Part shown: positions 1-8,112 of the stretch, in pieces
How positions within the stretch are numbered: the first letter of the stretch is position 1
Layout: every line of letters begins with the position of its first letter
Source: Azospirillum griseum
GTDB taxonomy: Bacteria > Pseudomonadota > Alphaproteobacteria > Azospirillales > Azospirillaceae
Assembly: GCF_003966125.1 (NCBI RefSeq)
Contig: NZ_RXMA01000001.1
Span: 62,001 to 126,000 of the forward strand
Direction: 5' to 3'
Length of the DNA: 64,000 bases
The notes under the pieces: generated by a model
What the model saw: only the letters and a program-made list of their open reading frames with translations
Told to the model about the DNA's origin: nothing
Database searches by the model: none
Position numbers and translations under genes: made by a program

Positions 1-831
1 ATCGCCATCATCGGGCTGGTCGTGGTGTTCCAATCGTCCAGCCGGCTGGCATCGGCCTATGGCATCGCCGTGACCGGCGACATGATCATCACCACCATGC
101 TGGCCCTGGTGGTGGCGCACCGCCGTTGGAACTGGCCGGTTCCGGTCTGTCTGGCCCTGGGGGCCGGGTTCCTGGCGGTCGATCTCTCCTTCTTCGCCGC
201 CAACGCGGTGAAGATCCCGCATGGCGGCTGGGTCCCGCTGGTCATCGCCGCGATCACCGTGGGCCTGATGGCGACGTGGCGGCGCGGCCGCGCGGTGTTG
301 AGCCGCCGTCTGGCCGAAGAATCCCTGCCGCTCGACGCCTTCATCCGCCGTCAGGCCAAATCGACCGACATCCACCGGGTGAAGGGAACGGCGGTCTTCA
401 TGACCTCCAGTTCCAACACCGTGCCGATCGCCCTGCTGCACAATCTGAAGCACAATCAGGTGCTGCACGAGCGGGTGGTCTTCGTCACCGTGCTGGTGGA
501 CGACGTGCCGCGCGTGCCCGCCAAGGACCGCGTGCTGGTGGAAGGGCTGGCGGAGGGCTTCTACCGCATCACCGTGCGCTACGGCTTCTCGCAGGAACCG
601 AACATCCCGAAGGCGTTGCGTCTGTGCAAAGCGTTCGGGTTGGAATTCGACGTGATGGCGACCTCCTTCTTCCTGGGTCGCGAGACGCTGATTCCGCAGA
701 TGAATTCGCAAATGGCGCTGTGGCGGGAAAAGCTGTTCGTGCTGATGGCCCGCACCTCGGTCAGCGCGACCGACTTCTTCAAGCTGCCGCCCAACCGGGT
801 GGTGGAGCTGGGAACGCAGGTGCAACTGTAG
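1..831 (+). CDS. kup: Kup potassium uptake protein, C-terminal part (5' truncated by window edge)
   Basis: The frame is open from base 1, so the gene starts outside the window; 276 residues remain. The first ~100 residues hold the last membrane segments, including the AYGIAVTGDM stretch and the PHGGW motif of Kup/HAK/KT transporters. The rest is the soluble cytoplasmic tail ending in GTQVQL. Kup proteins are inner-membrane, proton-coupled potassium importers of about 630 residues, so more than half is missing. It converges on the motility operon that ends at 898, with a hairpin between them. The family call is firm; the paralogue cannot be decided from this part. Confidence 0.93.
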   Translation: MAIIGLVVVFQSSSRLASAYGIAVTGDMIITTMLALVVAHRRWNWPVPVCLALGAGFLAVDLSFFAANAVKIPHGGWVPLVIAAITVGLMATWRRGRAVLSRRLAEESLPLDAFIRRQAKSTDIHRVKGTAVFMTSSSNTVPIALLHNLKHNQVLHERVVFVTVLVDDVPRVPAKDRVLVEGLAEGFYRITVRYGFSQEPNIPKALRLCKAFGLEFDVMATSFFLGRETLIPQMNSQMALWREKLFVLMARTSVSATDFFKLPPNRVVELGTQVQL

Positions 832-850
832 CCGGTTCGCCGGTCCGGTC

Positions 851-886
851 GCCGTGGGGGACGGCCACGCGTCGTCCCCCGACGGC
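851..886. terminator. Bidirectional hairpin between kup and the TPR gene
   Basis: The stem pairs GCCGTGGGGGAC (851-862) with GTCCCCCGACGGC (874-886), with one bulged base. It lies in the 66-bp gap between two converging genes. No clear T-run follows on either strand, so termination is inferred from structure and position. Confidence 0.5.
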
Positions 887-897
887 AACCACGGTCC

Positions 898-3800
898 TCA
901 ACTCGTCGGCTTGGCGGGTGCCTTGCCCCGGTAGTTCTTCAGGAATTTCTGGAACAGCTCGACCTCGGCCACGCGGGACCGGATGGTGCTGACGTCAACC
1001 AGCCCCAGCGCCTGTTCGGGCCGGGTCAGCACGCGGAAGGCGTCCTCGTTCGGGCCGCCCTTCATCGCCGCTTCGAAATCCTTGCGCAGCAGGTTGAGGC
1101 CGGTCCCATCCCCGGCCAGCGCCAGCGCCACCGCCCGGTTGAGCACCAGTTGCGACACGGCGGGATCCAGCGCCTTGCCCGGCAGTGGCGGCGGGCCGAT
1201 GATCTTGTTGAGCGCCAGCGCCGCCGCTTCCCATTTCTGGCCACGCCACGCGATGTCAACGCGCAGCAGGTTGGCGTTGGCACCGTCGTCGTCGGCCAGC
1301 AACAGCAGGGCATCATCGCCCTTGTTCAGTTCGGACAGCGCTTTGGCCTGCATCAACCGCCGTTCCGCCGCCAGATCGGCGGGGATGCCGGGAACGTTCG
1401 ACATCTCCAGCGCCTGAAGCGCCTGTTCCGGCTTGTTGTCGAGCAGGCGGACCGACGCCAGACGGGTGCCGATCCGTGCCTTGTCCAACCCTGACAGGCG
1501 GAACTCCACCTGATGTTGCAACAGGTCGGCGGCGCGGTTCAGCAGATCGATGGAAATCAGCCGTTCGGCCAGTTGCCGGATGATCTCGTCGCCCGCCTCG
1601 CCCACCGGGGTCAGCTCGCGGAACTGGTCGTAGAGCTTCAGCGCCTCCAACGTCGGCAGGCGGGCAGCCCCATCCTTGTACAGATCGGCGAAAATGCGCG
1701 ACATGTCCTTGGTGATGGCCTCGGCGCGCGGGGTATCGGCGACCAGAGCCGCCGTTTCCTTCATCGTGTTGAAGCCTTCGGGGTATTTGCCGCCGGCAAT
1801 CAGCACCTCGCCCATCCGGGAGCGGATCTGCATTTCCAGATCGTCGCCCCGCCAGGTGAAGGTCAGACCGGCCAACTGCTCCGCCGCCGCCGTGGCCGAC
1901 ATCTTGCCTTCGGCCAAATCCAGGTTGGTCAACGCCAACCCGGCCTTGGCGTGGTAAAGTCGGTCATAGCTGTCGAACGCCGCCTTCAACTGCTCGCGCG
2001 CGCGGTCGGTCTCACCGGTGCGGGCGTAATAGAGACCGCGCAGATATTGCAGATCGGGCCGGTCTTCCGAATCCGGGCCACCGCGCTCGATGATCCGGTC
2101 GAGAATGCGTTTGGCGTTGTTGGTGTCGCCGGTTTCCAGCGCCGCTTCCGCCGCCCGCAAACCCAGCTTGCCGATCATCGGATCGGGGTAGGAGCTGAGG
2201 ATCGCCGACGCCGCCTTGAACCCGTTGATCGCCGTCGGCCAATCACGTTTGTCCGCCGCAATGGCGGACCGCCACAGCGCCGCTTCCGGGTTGGTGGCAA
2301 GGCTGGGGACGGTGAGGTCGGCCTCCGCCCCGGCCAGATCACCGGTCAGCACCCGCGCGGCCCCGCGCAGGGCGCGAAATTCCGGCCACCCTTCCAAATC
2401 CGGTTGATTCTGCTGAAGCACGTCGAGCATCCCCAACGTCTCCTGCCCGAAACCGTTGGCGAAATAGAACCGGGCCAGATCAAGCTGCGCCTTCGCCCGT
2501 TCCGATTCCGGGGCGTTGACCACGGCCAGCTGCAGGTCCTGCCGCGCCTCCGTGTAATGATCCAAATCGCCATGCTTCCAGGCGGGCAGATTGAACAGGC
2601 GACGCCCCTGGAGCGGGGCGGTCTTCGGACCGTCCATCGCCAACCCCGCCGGGGGGCCGGGCGGGGCCGCCATCTGGGCGGGGACCGGCTGGGGGGCCGC
2701 CGGTTGGCTGGGCGATGAGGCCGCCTGAGCGATGGCCGGGTTGCCCGCATCGGCGGCGGGCGACATGTGCAGCCCCCCCGCCGAGGTCACTTCCACCCCC
2801 TCTTTGACCGGGCGCACCGTCACATTGTCGGAGATCGGGCGGATGACCACCCCCTGGAAGGACGGCATCACCTCCAGATCGGGATAACGGCGCGACTCGG
2901 CCACCGCCAAGCCGGGACTGGGCAAGGGGATCACCTGGACCCGGTCGCCGACATCCGGGTCGGACAGTTGCACCACCGTCGCCGCGTCGGGCGCACGGAC
3001 CAGCAGGCGCGCGCCCAGCAGGAAATCAGGCTCGGCGTCGATCCGCAAATCATTGACGCTCGACATGTTGGGCGGACGGCCAGAGGACGCGATGGTCCAG
3101 GTGGTCCCCTTGCGCTCCACCGCTGGCCACACCATCGGGCCGATCTTGGTGCGGAAGGCGCTGCCGCCGGTGGCCGGAACCGGTTCGACGTTGCCCATCA
3201 GCTCCGCGCCCGGCCCGGTGACTTTGCCCGCCCCGATCGGCATCGGACGGTCGAAGACGATGTAAAGCTGCCCCGCGCGCGGATAGACGGCGATGGAGGA
3301 CGGCCCCCCGGTCTCAAAGGTCAACACCGGGCCTTTCGGCCCCGGCGGCGGGGTGGGTTTGGCCTCCGCCCCAGCCGCGTCGGGCGCTGGTTTCACCTCG
3401 GCCGATGCGGCAGTGGGTGCGGCGGCGGGGGTGGTCGGAGCCGGTGCCGTCGCCGCCGGGGTGGTCGGGGCCTGAGTTGGCGTTGCGGGTTTGGCGGCAG
3501 CGGGCGGTGTGGCGGGCGCGGGCGGCGTGGCCCCGGGCTTGGCGGTGCTGTCCGCGCCCTTGCGCGTTCCGGCGTTCATCACGTCCAGCGTGACCGTCTT
3601 GCCGTTCTTGCTCTCCTTGATCTCCGCATCCTGCGGCGCGGCAAAGGTCACAGCCAGCGCCCCGTTCGGCTGACGGAAGGATTCCAGATTTCGGACGTTC
3701 CGCAGGGTCGCCCGCGCCGCCTGGGCCAGATCGGGCGTGCCCCCCTTGTCGAACGTCAGCGTCACCGCCGCGCCGTCGCGCGTCATCGTGTAATCGACCG

Positions 3801-4335
3801 GCCCCGGCCATTCAAAGGTCACACGGGTGGCGTCGGGTTGATCGGCGGCGCGCACCGCCACCCGCCCGGCTTGCGGCACCGGCTTGTCCGCCGCCGGTGC
3901 GGGGGAACCGGGTGATGCGGCGGGCGTTGCGGGTGCCGGTGCGGTCGCCGCCGGAGCCAGATCAATGGCCACGGAGGATTTGCCGCTGCGGAAGCTCTTC
4001 AGCGTGACCGGGCGCTTCAGATCAAAGGAAACGGTTTTGCCATCGCTCTCCACCCGCCCCGCCGACAGGTAGTCGGGCAAGGCGGCCACCGCCCGGTCCA
4101 GCGGGGCGTCGATGGGTTGGGTGAAGGCAATGACCAGTCGGTTGCCGTCGATGCGCGCGGTGAAATCGACCGAAGAGGGCCAATCAAACACCATCCGCCC
4201 GAAATCCGGATGGGCGGAGGCGCGCACCGGCACGGTGGCCGCGCGCAGCGACACCGACGGGGCCGCCATCAGCGCCACCGCCGCCACCACGCCGCACAGC
4301 CTGCGCCGCCGACCTGTTCCCAACCGCCCCGTCAC
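898..4335 (-). CDS. Large periplasmic TPR protein of the motility operon
   Basis: About 1145 residues. I chose the GTG at 4335 because it follows the upstream stop (4339-4337) almost directly and has GAGGAAGGGG about 10 bp before it; a GTG at 4365 is also open. An Arg-rich signal peptide (VVAAVALMAAPSVSLRAA) predicts export. The N-terminal part repeats a unit twice (FDWPSSVDFTARIDG, then FEWPGPVDYTMTRDG), resembling AMIN-type or C-type lectin-like beta modules. A long Pro/Ala/Thr linker and a third beta-like segment follow. The C-terminal ~520 residues are TPR-like helices (YFANGFGQETLGMLDVL and onward). It is last in cheZ-motB-motB-TPR, which suggests a periplasmic motor or stator role. No enzyme motif is visible, and the exact function is unknown. 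Confidence 0.72.
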   Translation of the reverse strand: MTGRLGTGRRRRLCGVVAAVALMAAPSVSLRAATVPVRASAHPDFGRMVFDWPSSVDFTARIDGNRLVIAFTQPIDAPLDRAVAALPDYLSAGRVESDGKTVSFDLKRPVTLKSFRSGKSSVAIDLAPAATAPAPATPAASPGSPAPAADKPVPQAGRVAVRAADQPDATRVTFEWPGPVDYTMTRDGAAVTLTFDKGGTPDLAQAARATLRNVRNLESFRQPNGALAVTFAAPQDAEIKESKNGKTVTLDVMNAGTRKGADSTAKPGATPPAPATPPAAAKPATPTQAPTTPAATAPAPTTPAAAPTAASAEVKPAPDAAGAEAKPTPPPGPKGPVLTFETGGPSSIAVYPRAGQLYIVFDRPMPIGAGKVTGPGAELMGNVEPVPATGGSAFRTKIGPMVWPAVERKGTTWTIASSGRPPNMSSVNDLRIDAEPDFLLGARLLVRAPDAATVVQLSDPDVGDRVQVIPLPSPGLAVAESRRYPDLEVMPSFQGVVIRPISDNVTVRPVKEGVEVTSAGGLHMSPAADAGNPAIAQAASSPSQPAAPQPVPAQMAAPPGPPAGLAMDGPKTAPLQGRRLFNLPAWKHGDLDHYTEARQDLQLAVVNAPESERAKAQLDLARFYFANGFGQETLGMLDVLQQNQPDLEGWPEFRALRGAARVLTGDLAGAEADLTVPSLATNPEAALWRSAIAADKRDWPTAINGFKAASAILSSYPDPMIGKLGLRAAEAALETGDTNNAKRILDRIIERGGPDSEDRPDLQYLRGLYYARTGETDRAREQLKAAFDSYDRLYHAKAGLALTNLDLAEGKMSATAAAEQLAGLTFTWRGDDLEMQIRSRMGEVLIAGGKYPEGFNTMKETAALVADTPRAEAITKDMSRIFADLYKDGAARLPTLEALKLYDQFRELTPVGEAGDEIIRQLAERLISIDLLNRAADLLQHQVEFRLSGLDKARIGTRLASVRLLDNKPEQALQALEMSNVPGIPADLAAERRLMQAKALSELNKGDDALLLLADDDGANANLLRVDIAWRGQKWEAAALALNKIIGPPPLPGKALDPAVSQLVLNRAVALALAGDGTGLNLLRKDFEAAMKGGPNEDAFRVLTRPEQALGLVDVSTIRSRVAEVELFQKFLKNYRGKAPAKPTS

Positions 4336-4336
4336 C

Positions 4337-5110
4337 TCAATCCGCCCCTTCCTCGCGCACCACAATGTCCACCCGTATCCGACCGGCCGCGTTCACCGGC
4401 GTGACCACGGCAGCCGTCACCCCTGGGACCACCGGCCCCGGCCTGGGCGACTCCTCCACCGCCATCACCGCACGGGCCACCAACTCGCGCCGATAGCCGG
4501 TTTCGCGCAGCGCGGCCGACACCGCCACCGCGCGGGTCAAGGCCCGCTCCCACGCCGCACCACCGGTTGGATCCTCGCGTTCGGCGTGGCCGACCACCTC
4601 GATCCGGTTGCCGATGCGCCCGACCACAGCGCCCAACAGAAAGATGATGCGTCGGCCATCGTTGGTGAAGGCCGCCCCCGTCGGATCGAACATACGATCC
4701 CCCGGCAGGCCGATCACCACCCGGTCATCTTCCCCCCGCACCTCCACCCCCGCCAACTCGGCGTTGGCGGCGGTCTGGCCGCGCAGCAGAGCGCCCAGAT
4801 AATTCACATCCACCGCCGCCGCGCGCGGTTCCACCGCCTGGGCGTTGAAGGCCGCGCGCGGGTCGGCGGGCCGGTCCGACGGCGTGGTGGCGGTGGACCG
4901 CGCGGCGGGGATCGTCTCCGCCAAGCCACGGGCCAACCGGGTCCAGCGCTGCGACTCCGGCTCGCTCATCGAATACATCAGAACGAAGAAGGCAAGCAGC
5001 AAGGAAATCAGGTCGGTGAAGCTGATGAGCCACATCGTCTTGCGATGGCCGCCCGGATCATGGCCACCCCCACCCTGCCCCGGTTGACCGCGCCCTGGAA
5101 TGCGGATCAT
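4337..5110 (-). CDS. motB: MotB-like stator protein, OmpA-type C-terminus
   Basis: 257 residues. The single membrane segment reads WLISFTDLISLLLAFFVLMY. Its Asp sits where E. coli MotB Asp32 carries the proton (W..A.AD), and the SMSEPE stretch after it resembles the plug region. The C-terminal half is an OmpA/MotB peptidoglycan-binding domain (DRMFDPTGAAFTNDGRR, then IEVVGHAERED). MotB anchors the MotA/B stator to the cell wall. The start overlaps the stop of the preceding MotB-like gene by 4 bp, indicating translational coupling. No MotA is encoded in this window. Confidence 0.8.
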   Translation of the reverse strand: MIRIPGRGQPGQGGGGHDPGGHRKTMWLISFTDLISLLLAFFVLMYSMSEPESQRWTRLARGLAETIPAARSTATTPSDRPADPRAAFNAQAVEPRAAAVDVNYLGALLRGQTAANAELAGVEVRGEDDRVVIGLPGDRMFDPTGAAFTNDGRRIIFLLGAVVGRIGNRIEVVGHAEREDPTGGAAWERALTRAVAVSAALRETGYRRELVARAVMAVEESPRPGPVVPGVTAAVVTPVNAAGRIRVDIVVREEGAD

Positions 5111-5838
5111 CGCCGCTCCCCCCGCCCAACGGCGCGACGCGGCGACGGCTCGTCGGCCAACCGCAAGGTGAAGAGCAGCCGCACCCCGCCCGGCACGCCG
5201 CGTTCGATGCCAATCGTCACCGCGCGGGTGGGTGCGCCATCACCAATCAACGCGCGCGCCAGCGCTCCGGCGCGCGCGACCGGCCCCGGGGCCTGGCTGG
5301 GGCCAGCGGTGGGGCCGATACCCAGCAGGGCTTCCAGTTCCAGCCGCTCGCCCTGGCGCGAGTCCCGCAACGCGTCCACCACCCGGTCCAACAGCCCTTG
5401 GCGGTCAGGCCGCAACGCCACCGAATCGGGCAGGAACAGATCGTCGGCGGGCAGCCGGACCTCCAGCAGGCGGCCCGGTGTCACCATCTCCACCTGGGCC
5501 ACGGCGATGGCGGTGGCGAACAGGCTGCCCACGCCGTCCAACCGCTGCACGGCAAACACCGTGCCCGCGCGGGAGGCGACCACATCGGTGCCATCGCGCA
5601 GGCGCGGGTCGATCACGAAATTGGGAAAGCTTTTTTCCAGCGAGGCCGCCGCCGCCTTCACCTTTTGCACCGTCTGCACCGACTGGGCGTTCAGAACGAT
5701 GAAAAACACCAGCAGCAACAGGAACAACGACAACAACAGAACGATCGTGCCGTTGTTCGGGTTGTGCGGCACGACCGCCCGGACCGTGCGCGTAGCGGCT
5801 GAACCGGACGCGCCGGGGCTGGGTTTGTCGGCCAGCAT
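5107..5838 (-). CDS. Second MotB/OmpA-like protein lacking the channel Asp
   Basis: 243 residues. A hydrophobic segment, TIVLLLSLFLLLLVFFIVLN, follows a short cytoplasmic N-terminus. The spot where MotB has its proton-binding Asp reads LLLSLF, so the acidic residue is absent. The periplasmic part has an OmpA-like layout (LFLPDSVALRPDRQGLLDRVVDAL) and ends in an Arg-rich tail. It lies between cheZ (4 bp away) and the Asp-containing MotB-like gene (4-bp overlap). A partner subunit or stator scaffold is more likely than a self-sufficient proton channel (inference). Confidence 0.65.
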   Translation of the reverse strand: MLADKPSPGASGSAATRTVRAVVPHNPNNGTIVLLLSLFLLLLVFFIVLNAQSVQTVQKVKAAAASLEKSFPNFVIDPRLRDGTDVVASRAGTVFAVQRLDGVGSLFATAIAVAQVEMVTPGRLLEVRLPADDLFLPDSVALRPDRQGLLDRVVDALRDSRQGERLELEALLGIGPTAGPSQAPGPVARAGALARALIGDGAPTRAVTIGIERGVPGGVRLLFTLRLADEPSPRRAVGRGERR

Positions 5839-5842
5839 AACG

Positions 5843-6553
5843 TCAATCGAAACTCGCCAGCAGGCGGTCGATCTCGTCCTGGTCCATGGCGTTGCCGGGC
5901 ATCTGCGGCCCGTGGAGAAGCTGCTTGTCGGCTTCCTCCTCGCTCATCGGAACCACCGGCGGCGGGGCGTTCGCCGCGTCCTCCGCCGCCAGCTTGGCCA
6001 AGCGGGGGGCGTGGTTCTTGCGGACCTCGCTGCCGAAGGCGGCGACGATCATGTCGACCTTGCTCTCGATGTGCTTGAGCGTGCGGACCACCTTGGTGAT
6101 GCGCTGGCCGGTGATGTCCTGGAAGTTGCAGGCCTCAAAGATCTTGGTGATCTGGTCGTTCAGCTTGGCGCTGGTGTCGGCGTCCGTCGTTCCGGCCACT
6201 GCGCTGATGGCGTCGCAGGCGTCGAAAATGGCGAAGGTCGCCTTTTCGGTCGCCCCGACCACGGCGTCCAACTCGTCCGTGGCGCTGCGGATGTGTTCGT
6301 CCCGGATCTCTTCGGGCTGGAGGGACGCCAGTTCCTGCTTGGCGTTCTCGATGTATTTCGCGAGATCGACGACCTCCTTGTACAGGCGCAGGTCGGTCGC
6401 GGAAATGTCGCCGTCCATGCTGCCCAGGATCGACCGGACGATCTCCGTCACCTCGTCGCGCGAGAGGGGTTGAGCGGCCTCGGCAAAGGCGACATCAAGG
6501 CGCTGTCTCAGGAGCTTCTGCTCCGTCACGGAGGATTGGGCGGAAAAGGTCAT
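5843..6553 (-). CDS. cheZ: Chemotaxis phosphatase CheZ
   Basis: 236 residues from ATG 6553; an in-frame upstream extension exists but looks non-coding. CheZ dephosphorylates CheY-P to terminate the signal at the flagellar switch. The signature FEACNFQDITGQRITKV contains the Asp and the catalytic Gln of the family (DxTGQ). The C-terminus, MDQDEIDRLLASFD, matches the CheY-binding tail of E. coli CheZ and resembles the CheY-binding N-terminus of FliM in this same window (LNQDEIDSLLGFD). The centre is long-helical, as expected for a four-helix-bundle dimer. It is first in the cheZ-motB-motB-TPR operon. Confidence 0.92.
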   Translation of the reverse strand: MTFSAQSSVTEQKLLRQRLDVAFAEAAQPLSRDEVTEIVRSILGSMDGDISATDLRLYKEVVDLAKYIENAKQELASLQPEEIRDEHIRSATDELDAVVGATEKATFAIFDACDAISAVAGTTDADTSAKLNDQITKIFEACNFQDITGQRITKVVRTLKHIESKVDMIVAAFGSEVRKNHAPRLAKLAAEDAANAPPPVVPMSEEEADKQLLHGPQMPGNAMDQDEIDRLLASFD

Positions 6554-6721
6554 GGGCGTGTCCGGCGAGAGGGCGTTGCGACGGCGATCACCGTGTCGGA
6601 AACCGTACCCCTGACCGCCCTTTGCCCCACGGGCGACCGGAACCATCCGCGTTCCAGCCGCAACGCGGCGCTCACTGCCGTCAAGGATCCGTTCAAGCTG
6701 TCTTAACCTAAATTGGGAGGG

Positions 6722-6736
6722 TTAAGAGCCAGTAAA
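6722..6736 (-). promoter_or_regulatory. CtrA-like TTTA-N7-TTAA site upstream of cheZ
   Basis: Read on the minus strand this is TTTA, seven bases, TTAA, which is 7 of 8 matches to the CtrA box TTAA-N7-TTAA. A further TTAA is at 6703-6706. It sits about 170 bp upstream of the cheZ start and downstream of the small gene at 6774. Binding is inferred only. Confidence 0.35.
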
Positions 6737-6773
6737 GAAACGCTCGGTCGGCCAACCGATGCCGGTCAACGCA

Positions 6774-6962
6774 TCAGAGAACCGCAACCGAAACGGGCAC
6801 TCCCAACAGAAAGGCGACCAACGCCAGCGCGGTCAGGGCGCAGGCCTTTTCCGCTGGCGACCATCGGTCCCAGTCGCGGCGGAAGCTGCGCAATCCCGAC
6901 GACACCATTCCTGGTGCCGGTTGACCGACCGAAGTCTGATCTGATGAAGCATGGGTGGCCAT
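6774..6962 (-). CDS. Small single-pass membrane protein, unknown
   Basis: 62 residues from ATG 6962, preceded by a strong GGAGGGGG ribosome-binding site 3 bp upstream. The first ~45 residues are polar with a basic, Trp-containing patch (FRRDWDRWSPAEKA). The C-terminus is one hydrophobic helix (CALTALALVAFLLGVPVSVAVL), so it is probably a tail-anchored inner-membrane protein. I do not recognise a family. It lies upstream of cheZ on the same strand but is separated from it by about 220 bp. The RBS, codon choice and defined membrane helix support a real gene. Confidence 0.5.
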   Translation of the reverse strand: MATHASSDQTSVGQPAPGMVSSGLRSFRRDWDRWSPAEKACALTALALVAFLLGVPVSVAVL

Positions 6963-7158
6963 CGCCCCCTCCCCCTGCGCGTCTCTGGTTTTGATGGTAC
7001 GGCAAATTGCACGCGGCGGATCCTGTGGAATCACGCGGATTCCAGCCCCCCGCATCCTTTCCGCCACATGATGCAGAATTGCATCACCTTCCCCACACGC
7101 GTTCGCGCTCCCACATAACCGAAGCGGGCATGACCGCAACCGCAACGGGGATAGGGGC

Positions 7159-8100
7159 ATGGGCATCAAGGTCGGCGTGGCGTTGGGCAGTGGCGCGGCG
7201 CGCGGCTGGGCGCACATCGGCGTCCTGCGCGCGTTGCAGGAGATGGGCGTGAAGCCGGACATCCTGTGCGGCACCTCCATCGGCGCGGCGGTGGGGGCAG
7301 CGCACCTCACCGACCAGTTGGACGCGCTTCAGGACTGGGCGCAGCGCATGGGCTGGTTGGGGATGCTGGGGATCATCGACCTCACCTTTCGCCGGGGCGG
7401 GCTGGTCGCGGTGGAAAAGGCGATCGACCCCTTTCTGAACGAACGCACCGATGTGCGGATCGAGGATCTGCCGATTCCCTTCGCCGCCGCCGCCACCGAT
7501 CTGTCCACCGGGCGGGAGGTGTGGTTGCGCGACGGTCCCCTGCTGCCCGCCGTTCTCGCCTCCGCCGCCATGCCCGGCCTGTTCCCCGCCGTGCCGCGCG
7601 ATGGGCAATGGTTGGTCGATGGCGCTCTGGTCAATCCGGTTCCGGTGTCGTTGTGCCGGGCGTTGGGGGCGGACGTGGTCATCGCCGTCAACCTGAACAG
7701 CGAACGCACGTGGCTTGGCCGTCGGCCAGAGGGCAAAGCGTCCCCCGCCAGCAGCGTGGCGGAGGCGCTGCCACCCGCCATCACGCAACTGACCGATCAG
7801 GTCGCCGGATGGCTGGGGCGCAAGCCCAACCAGCGCACCCGCTTTCTGGCCGAACAGCTTGATCAGTCGCACGGCCCAACCCCCAACGCGCTGGAGGTGA
7901 TGGCCGGGTCCATCGACATCATGCAGGACCGGATCACCCGGTCGCGTCTGGCCGGGGAACCGCCCGACGCGCTGATCGCGCCGCGCCTCGGGCACATCGG
8001 CATTCTGGACTTCGACCGGGCTGCCGAAGCGGTGGAGCTTGGCCGGGCCGCCACGCTGCTGCTGCGCCCCCACATCGAGCAGGCGCTCGCCGGGGCGTGA
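7159..8100 (+). CDS. Patatin-like phospholipase (RssA-type)
   Basis: 313 residues. It shows the patatin oxyanion motif GSGAARGWAHIGVL at the N-terminus, the nucleophile elbow GTSIG (Ser40) and the DGA motif at about residue 154 (WLVDGALVNPVP), giving the Ser-Asp dyad of serine acylhydrolases. There is no signal peptide, so it is probably cytoplasmic or membrane-peripheral. Small bacterial members of this family (RssA, YchK) have uncertain substrates. It stands alone, with a ~195-bp leader upstream and a converging neighbour 12 bp downstream. Confidence 0.88.
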   Translation: MGIKVGVALGSGAARGWAHIGVLRALQEMGVKPDILCGTSIGAAVGAAHLTDQLDALQDWAQRMGWLGMLGIIDLTFRRGGLVAVEKAIDPFLNERTDVRIEDLPIPFAAAATDLSTGREVWLRDGPLLPAVLASAAMPGLFPAVPRDGQWLVDGALVNPVPVSLCRALGADVVIAVNLNSERTWLGRRPEGKASPASSVAEALPPAITQLTDQVAGWLGRKPNQRTRFLAEQLDQSHGPTPNALEVMAGSIDIMQDRITRSRLAGEPPDALIAPRLGHIGILDFDRAAEAVELGRAATLLLRPHIEQALAGA

Positions 8101-8112
8101 GGGTGCCCGCCG

